From NCBI GenBank assembly GCA_903825395.1, contig CAIKAF010000026.1, positions 18,524 through 82,523 on the forward strand: DNA of 64,000 bases. The letters are read 5' to 3'. Below the pieces are notes generated by a model. The model was not told where the DNA came from. It ran no database searches and saw only the letters and a list, made by a program, of their open reading frames with translations. Origin of the DNA: an uncultured Flavobacteriales bacterium. Its GTDB lineage: Bacteria > Bacteroidota > Bacteroidia > CAIKAF01. Made by a program: the position numbers and the translations under genes. This document shows, piece by piece, positions 47,470 through 56,926 of the stretch; positions within the stretch are counted from its first letter, which is position 1, and each line of letters starts with the position of its first letter.

Positions 47470-48791
47470 AAGAGCAACACAGCATTCCGGTAAGTAAAGT
47501 GGCGCGCGCCGGTCGTTTCGCCGGAGCAGGTGTTAAAGTTGGGGCCAATTACGTGAAGTATTTCGCGAAAAAGATGGTGAATCCAGACACCCAGCGTTCT
47601 TCGCTGGATCAGGCCAATGCCAACGATATTTACAATGCCCTAAGCAGCTTAAAAGGCAGTGCCTTAAAAATGGCTCAAATGTTGGCCAGCGATCAACACT
47701 TGCTTCCTGCTGAATACGTAAATGCCTTTCGACCTTCTCAGCATAAAGCCCCTCCTTTATCGGGCCCCCTGATTGTTCAGGTCTTCAAAAAAAGCATGGG
47801 CATGGCTCCCACCCAATTGTTTGACTCGTTCAATCCAACTGCGGTAAATGCCGCCTCCATCGGGCAGGTTCATAAAGCTCAGAAAAACGGGCTTGAATTG
47901 GCCGTGAAAATTCAGTATCCCGGAATTGCCGATGCCATTTCATCCGATTTGCAATTGGTAAAACCCTTTGCCGTTCGTTTGCTGAACGTGAAAGAAAATG
48001 AGGTAAGGCCCTATTTTGATGAGGTGGAATCCAAGTTGAAAGAAGAAGCCGATTATCAGCAGGAATTGAAAGGGGCAGAGCGGATAATTCAAGGCTGTTC
48101 CGATTTAGAGGGAATTTGCTTCCCCAGGTACTATCCGGAATGGTCGTCTGATCGAATTCTTACCATGGATTGGTTGAATGGAATGCCTTTAGTGGAATGG
48201 GCTCAAACCGAACAGCCTCAAGAACTCCGGAATCAAGTGGGGCAGGCCCTATGGGATTTTTATGATCGGCAAATGCATCGGTTGCGCTTTGTGCATGCCG
48301 ATCCGCATCCGGGCAATTTTATGGTGATGCCCGATGGCCGTTTGGGTGTGGTCGATTTTGGTTGCACAAAAGAAGTCCCCGAGGATTTTTATGCCGCTTA
48401 TTTTGCCATGCTGAATCCGGAAAACATGTACAACGATATGGTAATGGCTGAAACCCTAAAAGGCTTAACCATTCTGATGGAAGACAGCCAGCCCGAAGAA
48501 ATTCGCTTTTTCATTGAATCCTTCCGTGCCCTGAGTGGATTGCTGCGGCGCCCTTTTGATGCCGACAGTTTTGATTTCGGCGATGAGCAGTATTTTAAAG
48601 ACATTAATGCCTTGGGCGAGGCCTTGAGCAAAAACCCGAATTCCACCAAGTTTGGGGGAGCCCGAGGTTCAAAGCACATTTTGTTTGTGAACCGTGCCTA
48701 CTTTGGCCTGTTCAATACCCTGCATTTAATTAAAGCCAAGGTGAATACCGGAATTCCAAGTTCGGTATTTTCTGCAGCTTTAGGGGCATAA
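47466..48791 (+). CDS. ABC1/UbiB (AarF) atypical kinase family protein
   Basis: LGGSALKMAQ-like LKGSALKMAQMLASD, AASIGQVHKAQKNGLELAVKIQYPGI, FVHADPHPGNFMVMPDGRLGVVDFG. Confidence 0.93.
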   Translation: MKEQHSIPVSKVARAGRFAGAGVKVGANYVKYFAKKMVNPDTQRSSLDQANANDIYNALSSLKGSALKMAQMLASDQHLLPAEYVNAFRPSQHKAPPLSGPLIVQVFKKSMGMAPTQLFDSFNPTAVNAASIGQVHKAQKNGLELAVKIQYPGIADAISSDLQLVKPFAVRLLNVKENEVRPYFDEVESKLKEEADYQQELKGAERIIQGCSDLEGICFPRYYPEWSSDRILTMDWLNGMPLVEWAQTEQPQELRNQVGQALWDFYDRQMHRLRFVHADPHPGNFMVMPDGRLGVVDFGCTKEVPEDFYAAYFAMLNPENMYNDMVMAETLKGLTILMEDSQPEEIRFFIESFRALSGLLRRPFDADSFDFGDEQYFKDINALGEALSKNPNSTKFGGARGSKHILFVNRAYFGLFNTLHLIKAKVNTGIPSSVFSAALGA

Positions 48792-48858
48792 ATTGGCATT
48801 TCAACCTGGAATGTTGATAACTCAAAACCCATGCTCAGCTGAATTTGTATGCATTAGC

Positions 48859-48866
48859 TACCTTTG
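48859..48866 (+). promoter_or_regulatory. TACCTTTG-N3-ATG motif (divIC/ftsB-like)
   Basis: TACCTTTG AGT ATG. Confidence 0.55.
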
Positions 48867-48869
48867 AGT

Positions 48870-49184
48870 ATGCAATTGAAAATCTGGAAAACCTATCCCA
48901 TTTTAGGCAATCGATTTTTACTGACAGGACTTACCTTTTTAGTGTATTGGGTGTTTTTTGATAGCAACAGCTTGGTCAATATTATTGCCTTGAAAGCTAA
49001 AATAAAGGGGCTTGAGAAAGACGAGGCCTATTATCAGCACCGCATTGAAGATACGCGCATGAGGCTAACGGAATTGAATTCCAGTATGGATAATTTGGAA
49101 AAATTCGCTCGAGAAAACCACCACATGAAACGCCCCAACGAGGCCGTTTATGTGTTTGTTGACCGGGCTGATTTGGAACAATGA
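48870..49184 (+). CDS. Septum formation initiator (FtsB/DivIC family)
   Basis: Single TM followed by coiled coil LKAKIKGLEKDEAYYQHRIEDTRMRLTEL...LEKFARENHHMKRPNEAVYVF. Confidence 0.85.
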   Translation: MQLKIWKTYPILGNRFLLTGLTFLVYWVFFDSNSLVNIIALKAKIKGLEKDEAYYQHRIEDTRMRLTELNSSMDNLEKFARENHHMKRPNEAVYVFVDRADLEQ

Positions 49185-49213
49185 AATCCAAGGTGAATCA
49201 GTAACCCCCACTC

Positions 49214-49822
49214 ATGAAGCCCTTCATATCCTCCAGTACCTTACGGCTGTCTTTGTTTGTTTGGCTGATCGGATTCATCAGTGTGCATAGCCAAACCTTA
49301 CGGTATTCCGTGGAATTGCTTGGCATAAATACCGGCGATATGGTATTGAAAAAATACACCGATGCCAATGGGTTGCTTCGGTTTTCTATGAATACCTCTG
49401 CCGATGTCAATTACTTTTTTGGAAGAACCACGGCCAGTTTTTCATCGGACATTCGATATCAACAGGGTAAAATAATCTATGCTCAGGCCAAAAACATCCG
49501 CGATGGGAAAACAGGGCGATTTTCTTCCATGATTTGTTCCTCGGGCAGCTGCGATGTAGAAACCAACCGGGGGAAATTGAAAATTGCGGTGCCACCTTCT
49601 TGGTGCATTGCCCGACTTTTTTTTGAAGAACCGCTGAATCAAACTCAGGTGTATTCTGAAGATTGGGGTCAGATGTTGCCCTTGAAAAAGATAGGCCCGG
49701 GGCGCTATCAGGTTGAAATCCCCTCCGATAAACCCAATGAGTACAAGTATGAAGGCGGAAGAATGGTGGAATTGATTACCCATACTTCCATTGGAAAGGC
49801 CAGGGTGCTATTGAAGCAATAG
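49214..49822 (+). CDS. DUF3108-like secreted protein
   Basis: Signal peptide; LRYSVELLGINTGDMVLKK...RYQVEIPSDKPNEYKYEGGRMVEL. Confidence 0.6.
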   Translation: MKPFISSSTLRLSLFVWLIGFISVHSQTLRYSVELLGINTGDMVLKKYTDANGLLRFSMNTSADVNYFFGRTTASFSSDIRYQQGKIIYAQAKNIRDGKTGRFSSMICSSGSCDVETNRGKLKIAVPPSWCIARLFFEEPLNQTQVYSEDWGQMLPLKKIGPGRYQVEIPSDKPNEYKYEGGRMVELITHTSIGKARVLLKQ

Positions 49823-49874
49823 CCCGTATTGGCCTCTGGTCATTCGTATAAATTGAGTCGGTGTTGGTTTCGAT

Positions 49875-50018
49875 GCGGCAGGGATTGAACTAGGTAGGCT
49901 GTAGGTGTGCCGGCGGCAGCTGCCGCGCGGCGAGGAGGCGACGTGAGGAGCCACCGCAGCCCGCCTGGCAGCCCGTCCGGCCGCCTGCAGGCTACCTGTG
50001 AAAGCCCGTAGTCCGCCC
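49875..50018 (+). repeat. Structured intergenic element copy 8
   Basis: GCGGCAGGGATTGAACTAGG...GAGGCGACGTGAGGAGCCACCGCAGCCCGC...GTGAAAGCCCGTAGTCCGCCC. Confidence 0.92.
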
Positions 50019-50032
50019 CCCAAAAAACTACC

Positions 50033-50869
50033 CTATCCCCAACCCAACAGATCGTACAAATAGATGCTGAAGGCCGGCAATGAAAACGACCATTCTATTT
50101 GAGTGCGCGAGCGCCACAGCGAGGCCGAGGGGCGGAACACGGCCAGCAGTTGTATGGCCCATTGCCCCAAACCAAAGGCCAGTACCCCTGGCGCGGCCAT
50201 ACGCTGAAATCCTGAATATCCCAGCCACAGCAACGAAATGACCACAAACCATCCTAGCGCCTTTCGGCTTTGCTGCTGCACTGCCGTGCTGTTGTTTTCA
50301 AATGCATCTTCCGCCCGGTCAAGGATGGCCAGGCCCAGAATTCCTTGCAGTGCAATCAAGCTGCTTCCGATAAAAAATGGAAGGCTGGGAAGTGTGGAGG
50401 GCGAGCACAACAGCAGGGGGAAGCCAATGCCAAGCACATACGTAGGAGCCAGAATAAATTCCTTGATGCCCCGAACCCTAGCCGGCGCTTTTCCTTGCCC
50501 AATCCATAAATACAGCCCAAGCAAACTCAGCGTTAAACCCAAGTACAACCAGGCGGTAGAATCCAGCTGTTGGAAGAAGGAAATGCCGCTGAGGGCGGCG
50601 GCGAGCAAGGCCAAACGACCCAACCATAGAAATGCAGTTCGGTGGTTGAAATGGTCTTGCCGGCGCGGTCCTAAATGGGCTAGGCGCTGTGCATCGCCGG
50701 CATGGTCAAGCAAATAAATTGCCCACACAAAAAGCCCCAAGGAAACCACAGGAAGCACAGGAATAGGGAGCCGGTGAAGCCGTATGGCAAATACCGACAT
50801 GGCCACGGAAGACAAGGCCACATCCAGACTAAAGATGTGCAATAGCCGAGGGATGTGCCGAAGAACCAT
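50033..50869 (-). CDS. Multi-TM membrane protein, UbiA prenyltransferase-like
   Basis: Hydrophobic; VWAIYLLDHAGDAQRLAHLGPRRQDHFNHR resembles a UbiA Asp-rich region. Confidence 0.45.
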   Translation of the reverse strand: MVLRHIPRLLHIFSLDVALSSVAMSVFAIRLHRLPIPVLPVVSLGLFVWAIYLLDHAGDAQRLAHLGPRRQDHFNHRTAFLWLGRLALLAAALSGISFFQQLDSTAWLYLGLTLSLLGLYLWIGQGKAPARVRGIKEFILAPTYVLGIGFPLLLCSPSTLPSLPFFIGSSLIALQGILGLAILDRAEDAFENNSTAVQQQSRKALGWFVVISLLWLGYSGFQRMAAPGVLAFGLGQWAIQLLAVFRPSASLWRSRTQIEWSFSLPAFSIYLYDLLGWG

Positions 50870-52413
50870 TAGGTCAGCTGTTCCAGCAGAACGCTCATAT
50901 CAAGCCGCTGATGCAACCACCCTTTTAGGTCTTGTATGGGGATGCGTTCCTGGCTCATGCTGTCGCGGTCGCGCAAGGTGACCATGCCGTCTTCCAGACT
51001 TTGGTGGTCGATGGTAATGCAATAGGGCGTGCCAATGGCATCTTGCCGGCGGTAGCGTTTCCCGATTGCATCTTTTTCATCGTATTGACAGGTGTAGTCT
51101 AAGCGTAGTTTTTTGAATATATCTAAGGCCAACTCGGGCAATCCATCTTTTTTCAGCAGAGGAAGGATGGCGAGTTTTACCGGAGCCAGCCAGCGGGGCA
51201 GAGCCAGCAGTGTACGTTCGCTGCCGTCTTCCAGTTTTTCTTCGGTGTACGAGGCCGACATAACCGCAAGAAACATGCGGTCAAGTCCAATGGCGGTTTC
51301 AACTACGTATGGAATGTAGCTTTCCTGAAGTTCGGGGTCGAAATACTGTTGCTTCCGGCCTGAGAACGTTTCGTGGGCTTTCAAATCAAAATCGGTGCGG
51401 CTGTGAATCCCCTCCAATTCTTTAAATCCCATGGGGAAGTTAAATTCAATATCGGTGGCCGCATTGGCATAATGCGCCAGTTTAATGTGGTCGTGAAACC
51501 GGTAATTCTGACTACCCAATCCCAAGACAGAATGCCATTTAATGCGGAAGTTTTTCCAATATTCAAACCATTCCATCTCGGTGCCGGGGCGTACAAAAAA
51601 CTGCATTTCCATTTGTTCAAATTCCCGCATTCTGAAAATAAATTGCCGGGCAATAATCTCATTTCGGAAGGCCTTTCCAATTTGGGCAATCCCAAATGGA
51701 ATTTTCATGCGTGCCGATTTTTGAACATTGAGGAAATTCACGTAGCTGCCTTGCGCCGTTTCAGGACGCAGATAAATGGTCGATGCCTCGCCCGATACAG
51801 AGCCCAGTTCTGTGGCAAACATCAGATTGAATTGCCGCACTTCGGTCCAGTTTTTCGAACCCGACAGCGGACAAACAATACCTAAATCTACAATCAATTG
51901 GCGTAGCGACTCTAAATCTGCCGCCTCTAAGGCTGCTTTCATTTTCCCGCGCACCTGGTCCATTTCTTCGGCGTAGCCAAGCACTCTGGCATTGGTTTTC
52001 AGGTACATGTCTCGGTCAAAGCTATCCCCAAAGCGTTGGGCCGCTTTTTCTACCTCTTTTTCGATTTTTAGCCGAATTTTTTCCAGGTATTCTTCAATTA
52101 AAACATCGGCCCGGTAGCGTTTTTTCGAATCTTTATTGTCGATTAACGGGTCATTAAAGGCATCTACGTGACCTGAAGCCTTCCAAGTGGTGGGATGCAT
52201 AAAAATGGCCGAATCCAATCCCACCAAATTAGTGTGAATTTGAACCATGGCTTTCCACCAATAGGCCTTTATGTTGTTCTTAAGGTCAACTCCATACGGA
52301 CCATAATCGTAGGTGGCGCTGAGTCCATCGTAAATTTCGGAAGAGGGAAACACAAATCCATATTCCTTGGCATGCGAAACCAAAGACTTTAACACATCAT
52401 CTGAACTGGACAT
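50869..52413 (-). CDS. glyS: Glycine--tRNA ligase
   Basis: GFVFPSSEIYDGLSATYDYGPYGVDLKNNIKAYWW, LRPETAQGSYVNF, EFEQMEMQFFVRPG. Confidence 0.97.
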   Translation of the reverse strand: MSSSDDVLKSLVSHAKEYGFVFPSSEIYDGLSATYDYGPYGVDLKNNIKAYWWKAMVQIHTNLVGLDSAIFMHPTTWKASGHVDAFNDPLIDNKDSKKRYRADVLIEEYLEKIRLKIEKEVEKAAQRFGDSFDRDMYLKTNARVLGYAEEMDQVRGKMKAALEAADLESLRQLIVDLGIVCPLSGSKNWTEVRQFNLMFATELGSVSGEASTIYLRPETAQGSYVNFLNVQKSARMKIPFGIAQIGKAFRNEIIARQFIFRMREFEQMEMQFFVRPGTEMEWFEYWKNFRIKWHSVLGLGSQNYRFHDHIKLAHYANAATDIEFNFPMGFKELEGIHSRTDFDLKAHETFSGRKQQYFDPELQESYIPYVVETAIGLDRMFLAVMSASYTEEKLEDGSERTLLALPRWLAPVKLAILPLLKKDGLPELALDIFKKLRLDYTCQYDEKDAIGKRYRRQDAIGTPYCITIDHQSLEDGMVTLRDRDSMSQERIPIQDLKGWLHQRLDMSVLLEQLT

Positions 52414-52598
52414 ACTGAAGTTTCATTTGTGGGCAAAGGTATATCAAATCAAGCAGATTGAATTACCCGATGGGCTATGTCCTGCCGCTATTTTCGCATT
52501 CAAACGTCAATTCAGCGCTAGGTTGACTTCGGCCCTTTTGCCTATGTCAACATGAAACGCCGTGCTTAGGCCCAAATGAAAAACTCAGGCGCATGAAT

Positions 52599-52606
52599 TA
52601 CCTTTG
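52599..52606 (+). promoter_or_regulatory. TACCTTTG-N4-ATG motif (purN)
   Basis: TACCTTTG AGCC ATG. Confidence 0.6.
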
Positions 52607-52610
52607 AGCC

Positions 52611-53180
52611 ATGCGGATTGTGATTTTTGCTTCAGGCAGTGGCAGCAATGCAGAGCTGTTGTTCCGTTGGGCTGCTGAAACCCATGATTTTTCAGTTCAG
52701 GCGGTGTTCTGCAACCGGGCCGAGGCCGGCGTGCTGTCGCGGTGTTCCAATTGGGGCATTCCTTCTGTTGTATTTGATAAGAATCAAATGGAGCAGGGGG
52801 GACTGCAGGAACAGCTTATGGAATTCAAACCCGATTTAATTGTGCTGGCCGGATTTTTATGGAAATTCCCCAGTCCGCTTCTGGAGGCCATGCAGGGGAA
52901 GGTCATTAATTTGCATCCCGCCTTGCTGCCAAATTATGGAGGAAAGGGTATGTATGGCATGCATGTGCACCGGGCGGTCTGTGCTTCTACCGACACGCAT
53001 TCCGGAATTACCATACATTGGGTCAATCCCGCCTACGACGAAGGCACTTTTTTGCTGCAATGCAGCTGCCCCATTCCCGCTTCGCGGAATCCGGAGGAAC
53101 TTGCTCATGCCATTCAAGGCTTAGAACATTACTGGCTGCCCAGGGCGGTGGCTTTCCTGGCTAAAGCAGGCTTAGAGTAA
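52611..53180 (+). CDS. purN: Phosphoribosylglycinamide formyltransferase
   Basis: IVIFASGSGSNAELL, VINLHPALLPNYGGKGMYG, HSGITIHWVNPAYDEGTFLLQ. Confidence 0.95.
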   Translation: MRIVIFASGSGSNAELLFRWAAETHDFSVQAVFCNRAEAGVLSRCSNWGIPSVVFDKNQMEQGGLQEQLMEFKPDLIVLAGFLWKFPSPLLEAMQGKVINLHPALLPNYGGKGMYGMHVHRAVCASTDTHSGITIHWVNPAYDEGTFLLQCSCPIPASRNPEELAHAIQGLEHYWLPRAVAFLAKAGLE

Positions 53181-53261
53181 ATTTTACTTTAAGTTAATTG
53201 CTCCGTCACTCAACATACATGAAAAATTTTTACATTTAAGATGCTTTAAGGGTTTAATCCA

Positions 53262-53759
53262 TTGAACGTCTTTATGTTCTCACCTCCATATTTGCATTAT
53301 CCTGAGTCCAGCTCCAACCACTTTTCGTTGAAGCGGCCGGGCATTGCAGATGCTAAAAACCTCTTTTTTTTTGAGGGCGAAGGGCAGGAGCAGTTTGTAG
53401 ATGAGAATTCGGCCCGTGCGGCCGTACACTATATGATGCGCGATTATCAGTCCGGGAAAGCCATTCATTGGTTGTTGTACGATAAGCAGCAAGGCCAACT
53501 GCTTGGTGGCATTTGCCTTTCAGGTGATTTTGGCTCTGGCAAATGCACCCTCAGTATTCCATTTTGGCAGCCCTTGGCCGATGAAACGCGCAGCATCGAG
53601 TGCGTTCAACTGATAAAAAAAATGTGCTTTCAGCATGTGCAGGTTTCCATGCTGTTGGTGCCGGTACAGTTGCCTTCCGATTGGCAGCTGGCCTTTTCCA
53701 AGATTGGTGATTTTGAAAAAATTTCGACAAAAGCCGACCATTTGTTGTGGGTAAAGTAG
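53262..53759 (+). CDS. GNAT-like N-acetyltransferase (weak)
   Basis: FSLKRPGIADAKNLFFFEGEGQEQ...IHWLLYDKQQGQLLGGICLS arrangement. Confidence 0.4.
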   Translation: MNVFMFSPPYLHYPESSSNHFSLKRPGIADAKNLFFFEGEGQEQFVDENSARAAVHYMMRDYQSGKAIHWLLYDKQQGQLLGGICLSGDFGSGKCTLSIPFWQPLADETRSIECVQLIKKMCFQHVQVSMLLVPVQLPSDWQLAFSKIGDFEKISTKADHLLWVK

Positions 53760-53807
53760 GGTTTCCTATCCTCGCTTCGAATCTCGTTTTATATCTTTCG
53801 CATCTGT

Positions 53808-54218
53808 ATGAGGGCGCTGTTTGTTGTATGGGTTATGTTGATGCTGGGTGGCCCAGTGTCGGGGCAGCTGAATTCCAGCGCCTTAAAGGGCATTTGGCGG
53901 CAGCCCGAATTGGGAATTGTGCTTCAAATGGAGCAGCACGGGGCCTATATGTATGGGAAGGTGGTGGGTCATACCAAGTTTTCCGGGCGTTCTGCCTTGT
54001 CTTTGAGTTCAGACGTTCGGCCGGGTCATTTTGTCCTTCAGGAACTAAGGCCCATTCAGTTGGGGCTTTGGCAGGGCATTTGGAACAATGGGCCTAAAGG
54101 GCGCGGCGTTCGCTCAATTCGCTTGCGCAGTCTTTCCCCTGACGCCTGGCAGCTGTACATTCAGCGCGGGCCGTTTTGGTTCAAGTTAAAGCTTGGCCGT
54201 TTTGTTCCTGAAAAATAA
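53808..54218 (+). CDS. DUF2147-like secreted protein
   Basis: LKGIWRQPELGIVLQMEQHGAYMYGKVVGHTKFSG. Confidence 0.6.
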   Translation: MRALFVVWVMLMLGGPVSGQLNSSALKGIWRQPELGIVLQMEQHGAYMYGKVVGHTKFSGRSALSLSSDVRPGHFVLQELRPIQLGLWQGIWNNGPKGRGVRSIRLRSLSPDAWQLYIQRGPFWFKLKLGRFVPEK

Positions 54219-54248
54219 TTTTTCTGTGTTGGGGCGAATTTTGGTGTG

Positions 54249-54390
54249 GGCGGCAGCCGGGCTTTCTGGGCTAGTCCGCGCCGGCAGGTGGCGGGGCCAG
54301 CGGGTTTACGGTGGCTCCCAAGGTCGCCTCCGCACCACGCGGCCCCGGCACCTGCCGTCTTGCGGGCAAGCCCTATCAATCCCTGCCGCC
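54249..54390 (-). repeat. Structured intergenic element copy 9
   Basis: GGCGGCAGCCGGGCTTTCTGG...CGCCGGCAGGTGGCGGGGCC...GGCCCCGGCACCTGCCGTCTTGCGGGC...TCAATCCCTGCCGCC. Confidence 0.93.
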
Positions 54391-54417
54391 ACTCAAGGCC
54401 CAACTGCCATTTTTTAA

Positions 54418-54512
54418 CCCAAAGGCCGCAAAGCCCCCTCGAACCCCTTCGCTATACGACATCTCCTCTGTGCCCTTTGCACCGAGTTGGGCTGTTTGGA
54501 GGTAAAAAAACA
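54418..54512. repeat. Degenerate CCGCAAAG/CTCTGTGCCCTTTGC intergenic repeat
   Basis: aacccaaaggccgcaaagccccctcgaac...cctctgtgccctttgcaccg...ggtaaaaaa. Confidence 0.75.
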
Positions 54513-54558
54513 TCAAGCCCCCAATGCAGTCCATTAAAATTGAGTGAATCAAAGAAAT

Positions 54559-54870
54559 TTAAGGCGTCTTCCAATGCTGTTCGGCTTCCTTCAGCACCAG
54601 TTTCATGTCGTCCGGATGTGTAAAGTAATAGCGATAACTGCGGTTGAATTGGGCGGTGTCGGTACCCATGTGACTTAGCGCTTCGGCGGTCCATACCTCT
54701 GGTTGTTGTTGATAGTTGGCTGGCAACGCCTTTTGCTGTTGGGCGGCTTCAATAATAGAAAATTCCACCAAGGCTTCGGCAAATTTAGCCGGAGGCAATA
54801 CATCGGGAGGAATGCTGTTGCCCGAGCTGCATGCCAGGCCTACAATCATTAATAGGGCGATGCGGGGCAT
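54559..54870 (-). CDS. DUF4296-like lipoprotein
   Basis: IALLMIVGLACSSG...PPAKFAEALVEFSIIEAAQQQ...FNRSYRYYFTHPDDMKLVLKEAEQHW. Confidence 0.75.
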   Translation of the reverse strand: MPRIALLMIVGLACSSGNSIPPDVLPPAKFAEALVEFSIIEAAQQQKALPANYQQQPEVWTAEALSHMGTDTAQFNRSYRYYFTHPDDMKLVLKEAEQHWKTP

Positions 54871-55769
54871 TAAAAAAGCGGTATGGTTTTGGTGCCGGCA
54901 AGGGCTCCGTCGATGTAGATTTCAATGGTATATGTTCCGGCAGGAAATACATCTTGTTGCCAAACAACTTCCCTAGCCAGGGCAGAACCATCAAAATTAA
55001 ATTCCACTTTTTTGCTGAAGGGCAGGTCTTGGCCTTGAAGGGTTTTGAACTTTTCAACGCCCTGAGCCGCATCAGCCAATACAAAGCCTTCCGGATTAAG
55101 TAAGCGCAAATGAGCCAAGTGGGTCCCTTTCGTGGCTACGCTGTTTTCAGCAATCACAAATGTCATGGCCAACCGATCGGTTTTTTTTGCTTTATCCGTA
55201 GGTTTTTCTTTTCCATTCCCGCGCAGTTCTACGGCAACACATTTAATTTCTTGCAACCGTAGTTGGGCGGCCAGCTCTACCTTTGACCGTAAGTTTTGAT
55301 TGCTTTCTCGGGTTTGGTCAAGGGCCACCGATAGTTCGGTATTTTCATACCTCAATTTTTTATTCTCCTCTTCCAATGCGGCAAGCCGGGCCAAGTATTC
55401 ATCTTTGGTTTTTTGCAGTTCGGCATACCTTAAACGCAACACCTGATAATCTTGGTTGCTGGCAATTAGCCCTGCGATTTGTTTTTTTTGTTCTTCAATT
55501 TTTTGAGTGGCCTCGGCCAGCAAAGAATCTAACGATTCACTTCGGCCTTTGTATTGGTCTAAATCGGCCAAGGCCAGGTTGACTTCTTTTTCCAAATCAA
55601 TTTTTCGTTCTGCCAGCGTATCTACCTGCTGCTGAATGGTAATGATCTGAGTGGATTGGCTGGAGTTGCGAAAAAGTAAAAAGACATTTAAGGCGACTGA
55701 GCACAGCAGCAGAACACCCAATACCAGCGTTTTGGTTGACCGTTTCATCGGTAGGTTCTCCTTTTCCAT
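54870..55769 (-). CDS. Membrane-anchored coiled-coil protein
   Basis: N-terminal TM; long heptad region DTLAERKIDLEKEVNLALADLDQYKGRSESLDSLL. Confidence 0.65.
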   Translation of the reverse strand: MEKENLPMKRSTKTLVLGVLLLCSVALNVFLLFRNSSQSTQIITIQQQVDTLAERKIDLEKEVNLALADLDQYKGRSESLDSLLAEATQKIEEQKKQIAGLIASNQDYQVLRLRYAELQKTKDEYLARLAALEEENKKLRYENTELSVALDQTRESNQNLRSKVELAAQLRLQEIKCVAVELRGNGKEKPTDKAKKTDRLAMTFVIAENSVATKGTHLAHLRLLNPEGFVLADAAQGVEKFKTLQGQDLPFSKKVEFNFDGSALAREVVWQQDVFPAGTYTIEIYIDGALAGTKTIPLF

Positions 55770-55773
55770 ACTA

Positions 55774-55781
55774 CAAAGGTA
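55774..55781 (-). promoter_or_regulatory. TACCTTTG-N4-ATG motif
   Basis: Reverse complement TACCTTTG TAGT ATG. Confidence 0.6.
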
Positions 55782-55803
55782 AGAAGCCTTTACATACCAT
55801 GTT

Positions 55804-56877
55804 TCAGGGATTTTTAAGTCCGCTTCCCGTTAGTGGAATCAGTACATTCGGGGGCATTCCGGCCGATGTCCATGCCGCTAAACCCACCGCCGAAGTATAT
55901 TCGGTGTACCAGCCCTGTTGGCTAAGTTGCTGAGCTGCGTTCTGAATTTCTTGTTCGGAAACAGATAGAATTCGGCCTTGTGTTTCTTGAATGGCTTGCA
56001 GCATCTGAGTCAATCGAGGTGGATCGCCAATGGCAATTCCTGCCGCCATACTGGGTTTTGGGTCAACGGATGTGCCTGCCAACAGCGGAGCACAAGCGGT
56101 GGTTTGGGCTGCCGATAACCGAATTGGAGCAGGTAAGCAATGGGCGGCGCTCATTTCCTGAATCGCCAAAAAGCATCCCAAAAGCAAAGTCCCATTGCCA
56201 ACCGGGAATATTATTTCTTCCGGCCAACGGGCGGCACCTTGGTTCACCTGCTCTAGCAATTCCCATAAAAATGTTTTTGTGCCATGTAAAAAAAGGGGAT
56301 TCCAAACATGGCTGGCGAGGTAGGCCTCAGCCAATTCATTGAGCAGGGCCTGGGTTACCTGTTCCCGGTTTCCATCCACCAGCCGCACTTGGGCTCCATA
56401 GCTATTCAGCTGCTTTAGCTTCGAGGCCGGCAGACCAGCAGGGACGTAAATTCGGCAATCGATTCCCAGCCGAGCGGCATAGGCCGCCACTGAAATTCCG
56501 GCGTTGCCTGAGGAATCTTGGACTACGCGTTCCGGGCCAACTTGCTGTACATGCTGCATAAGGGCAACGGTGCCCCGATCTTTGTACGAGCCCGTTGGCA
56601 TCAGGTATTCCATTTTCAATTGGATGGATTGGCCCCCAAACTGGGCCGTTTCTACTGGTGTACAAGGTTCACCTAAGCCCATCCAAGACTCTGCCGTGGC
56701 AAATGGAATCAGGGGCGCATACCGCCGCATCCCCATCCATTCGCTAAAATTTGGTTTTTGGTTGATGTCCAATTCAAGCCAATGGCAAGGCTGGGCAGGA
56801 TGATCCAATCGCAGGGGCGCAGGCACCTTTTTCTTTTCTGGAAAATCCAGCCAGATGAGTTGGTATGGGGAATTCAT
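55804..56877 (-). CDS. PLP-dependent threonine synthase-like protein
   Basis: EYLMPTGSYKDRGTVALMQHV, DSSGNAGISVAAYAARLGI, LIPLTGSGLK; start MNSPYQLIWLDF. Confidence 0.85.
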   Translation of the reverse strand: MNSPYQLIWLDFPEKKKVPAPLRLDHPAQPCHWLELDINQKPNFSEWMGMRRYAPLIPFATAESWMGLGEPCTPVETAQFGGQSIQLKMEYLMPTGSYKDRGTVALMQHVQQVGPERVVQDSSGNAGISVAAYAARLGIDCRIYVPAGLPASKLKQLNSYGAQVRLVDGNREQVTQALLNELAEAYLASHVWNPLFLHGTKTFLWELLEQVNQGAARWPEEIIFPVGNGTLLLGCFLAIQEMSAAHCLPAPIRLSAAQTTACAPLLAGTSVDPKPSMAAGIAIGDPPRLTQMLQAIQETQGRILSVSEQEIQNAAQQLSQQGWYTEYTSAVGLAAWTSAGMPPNVLIPLTGSGLKNP

Positions 56878-56926
56878 GGTTGGAAGGTAAAAAAAAACAA
56901 TGCAGCTCGGCAGCGCAGCACGGTGC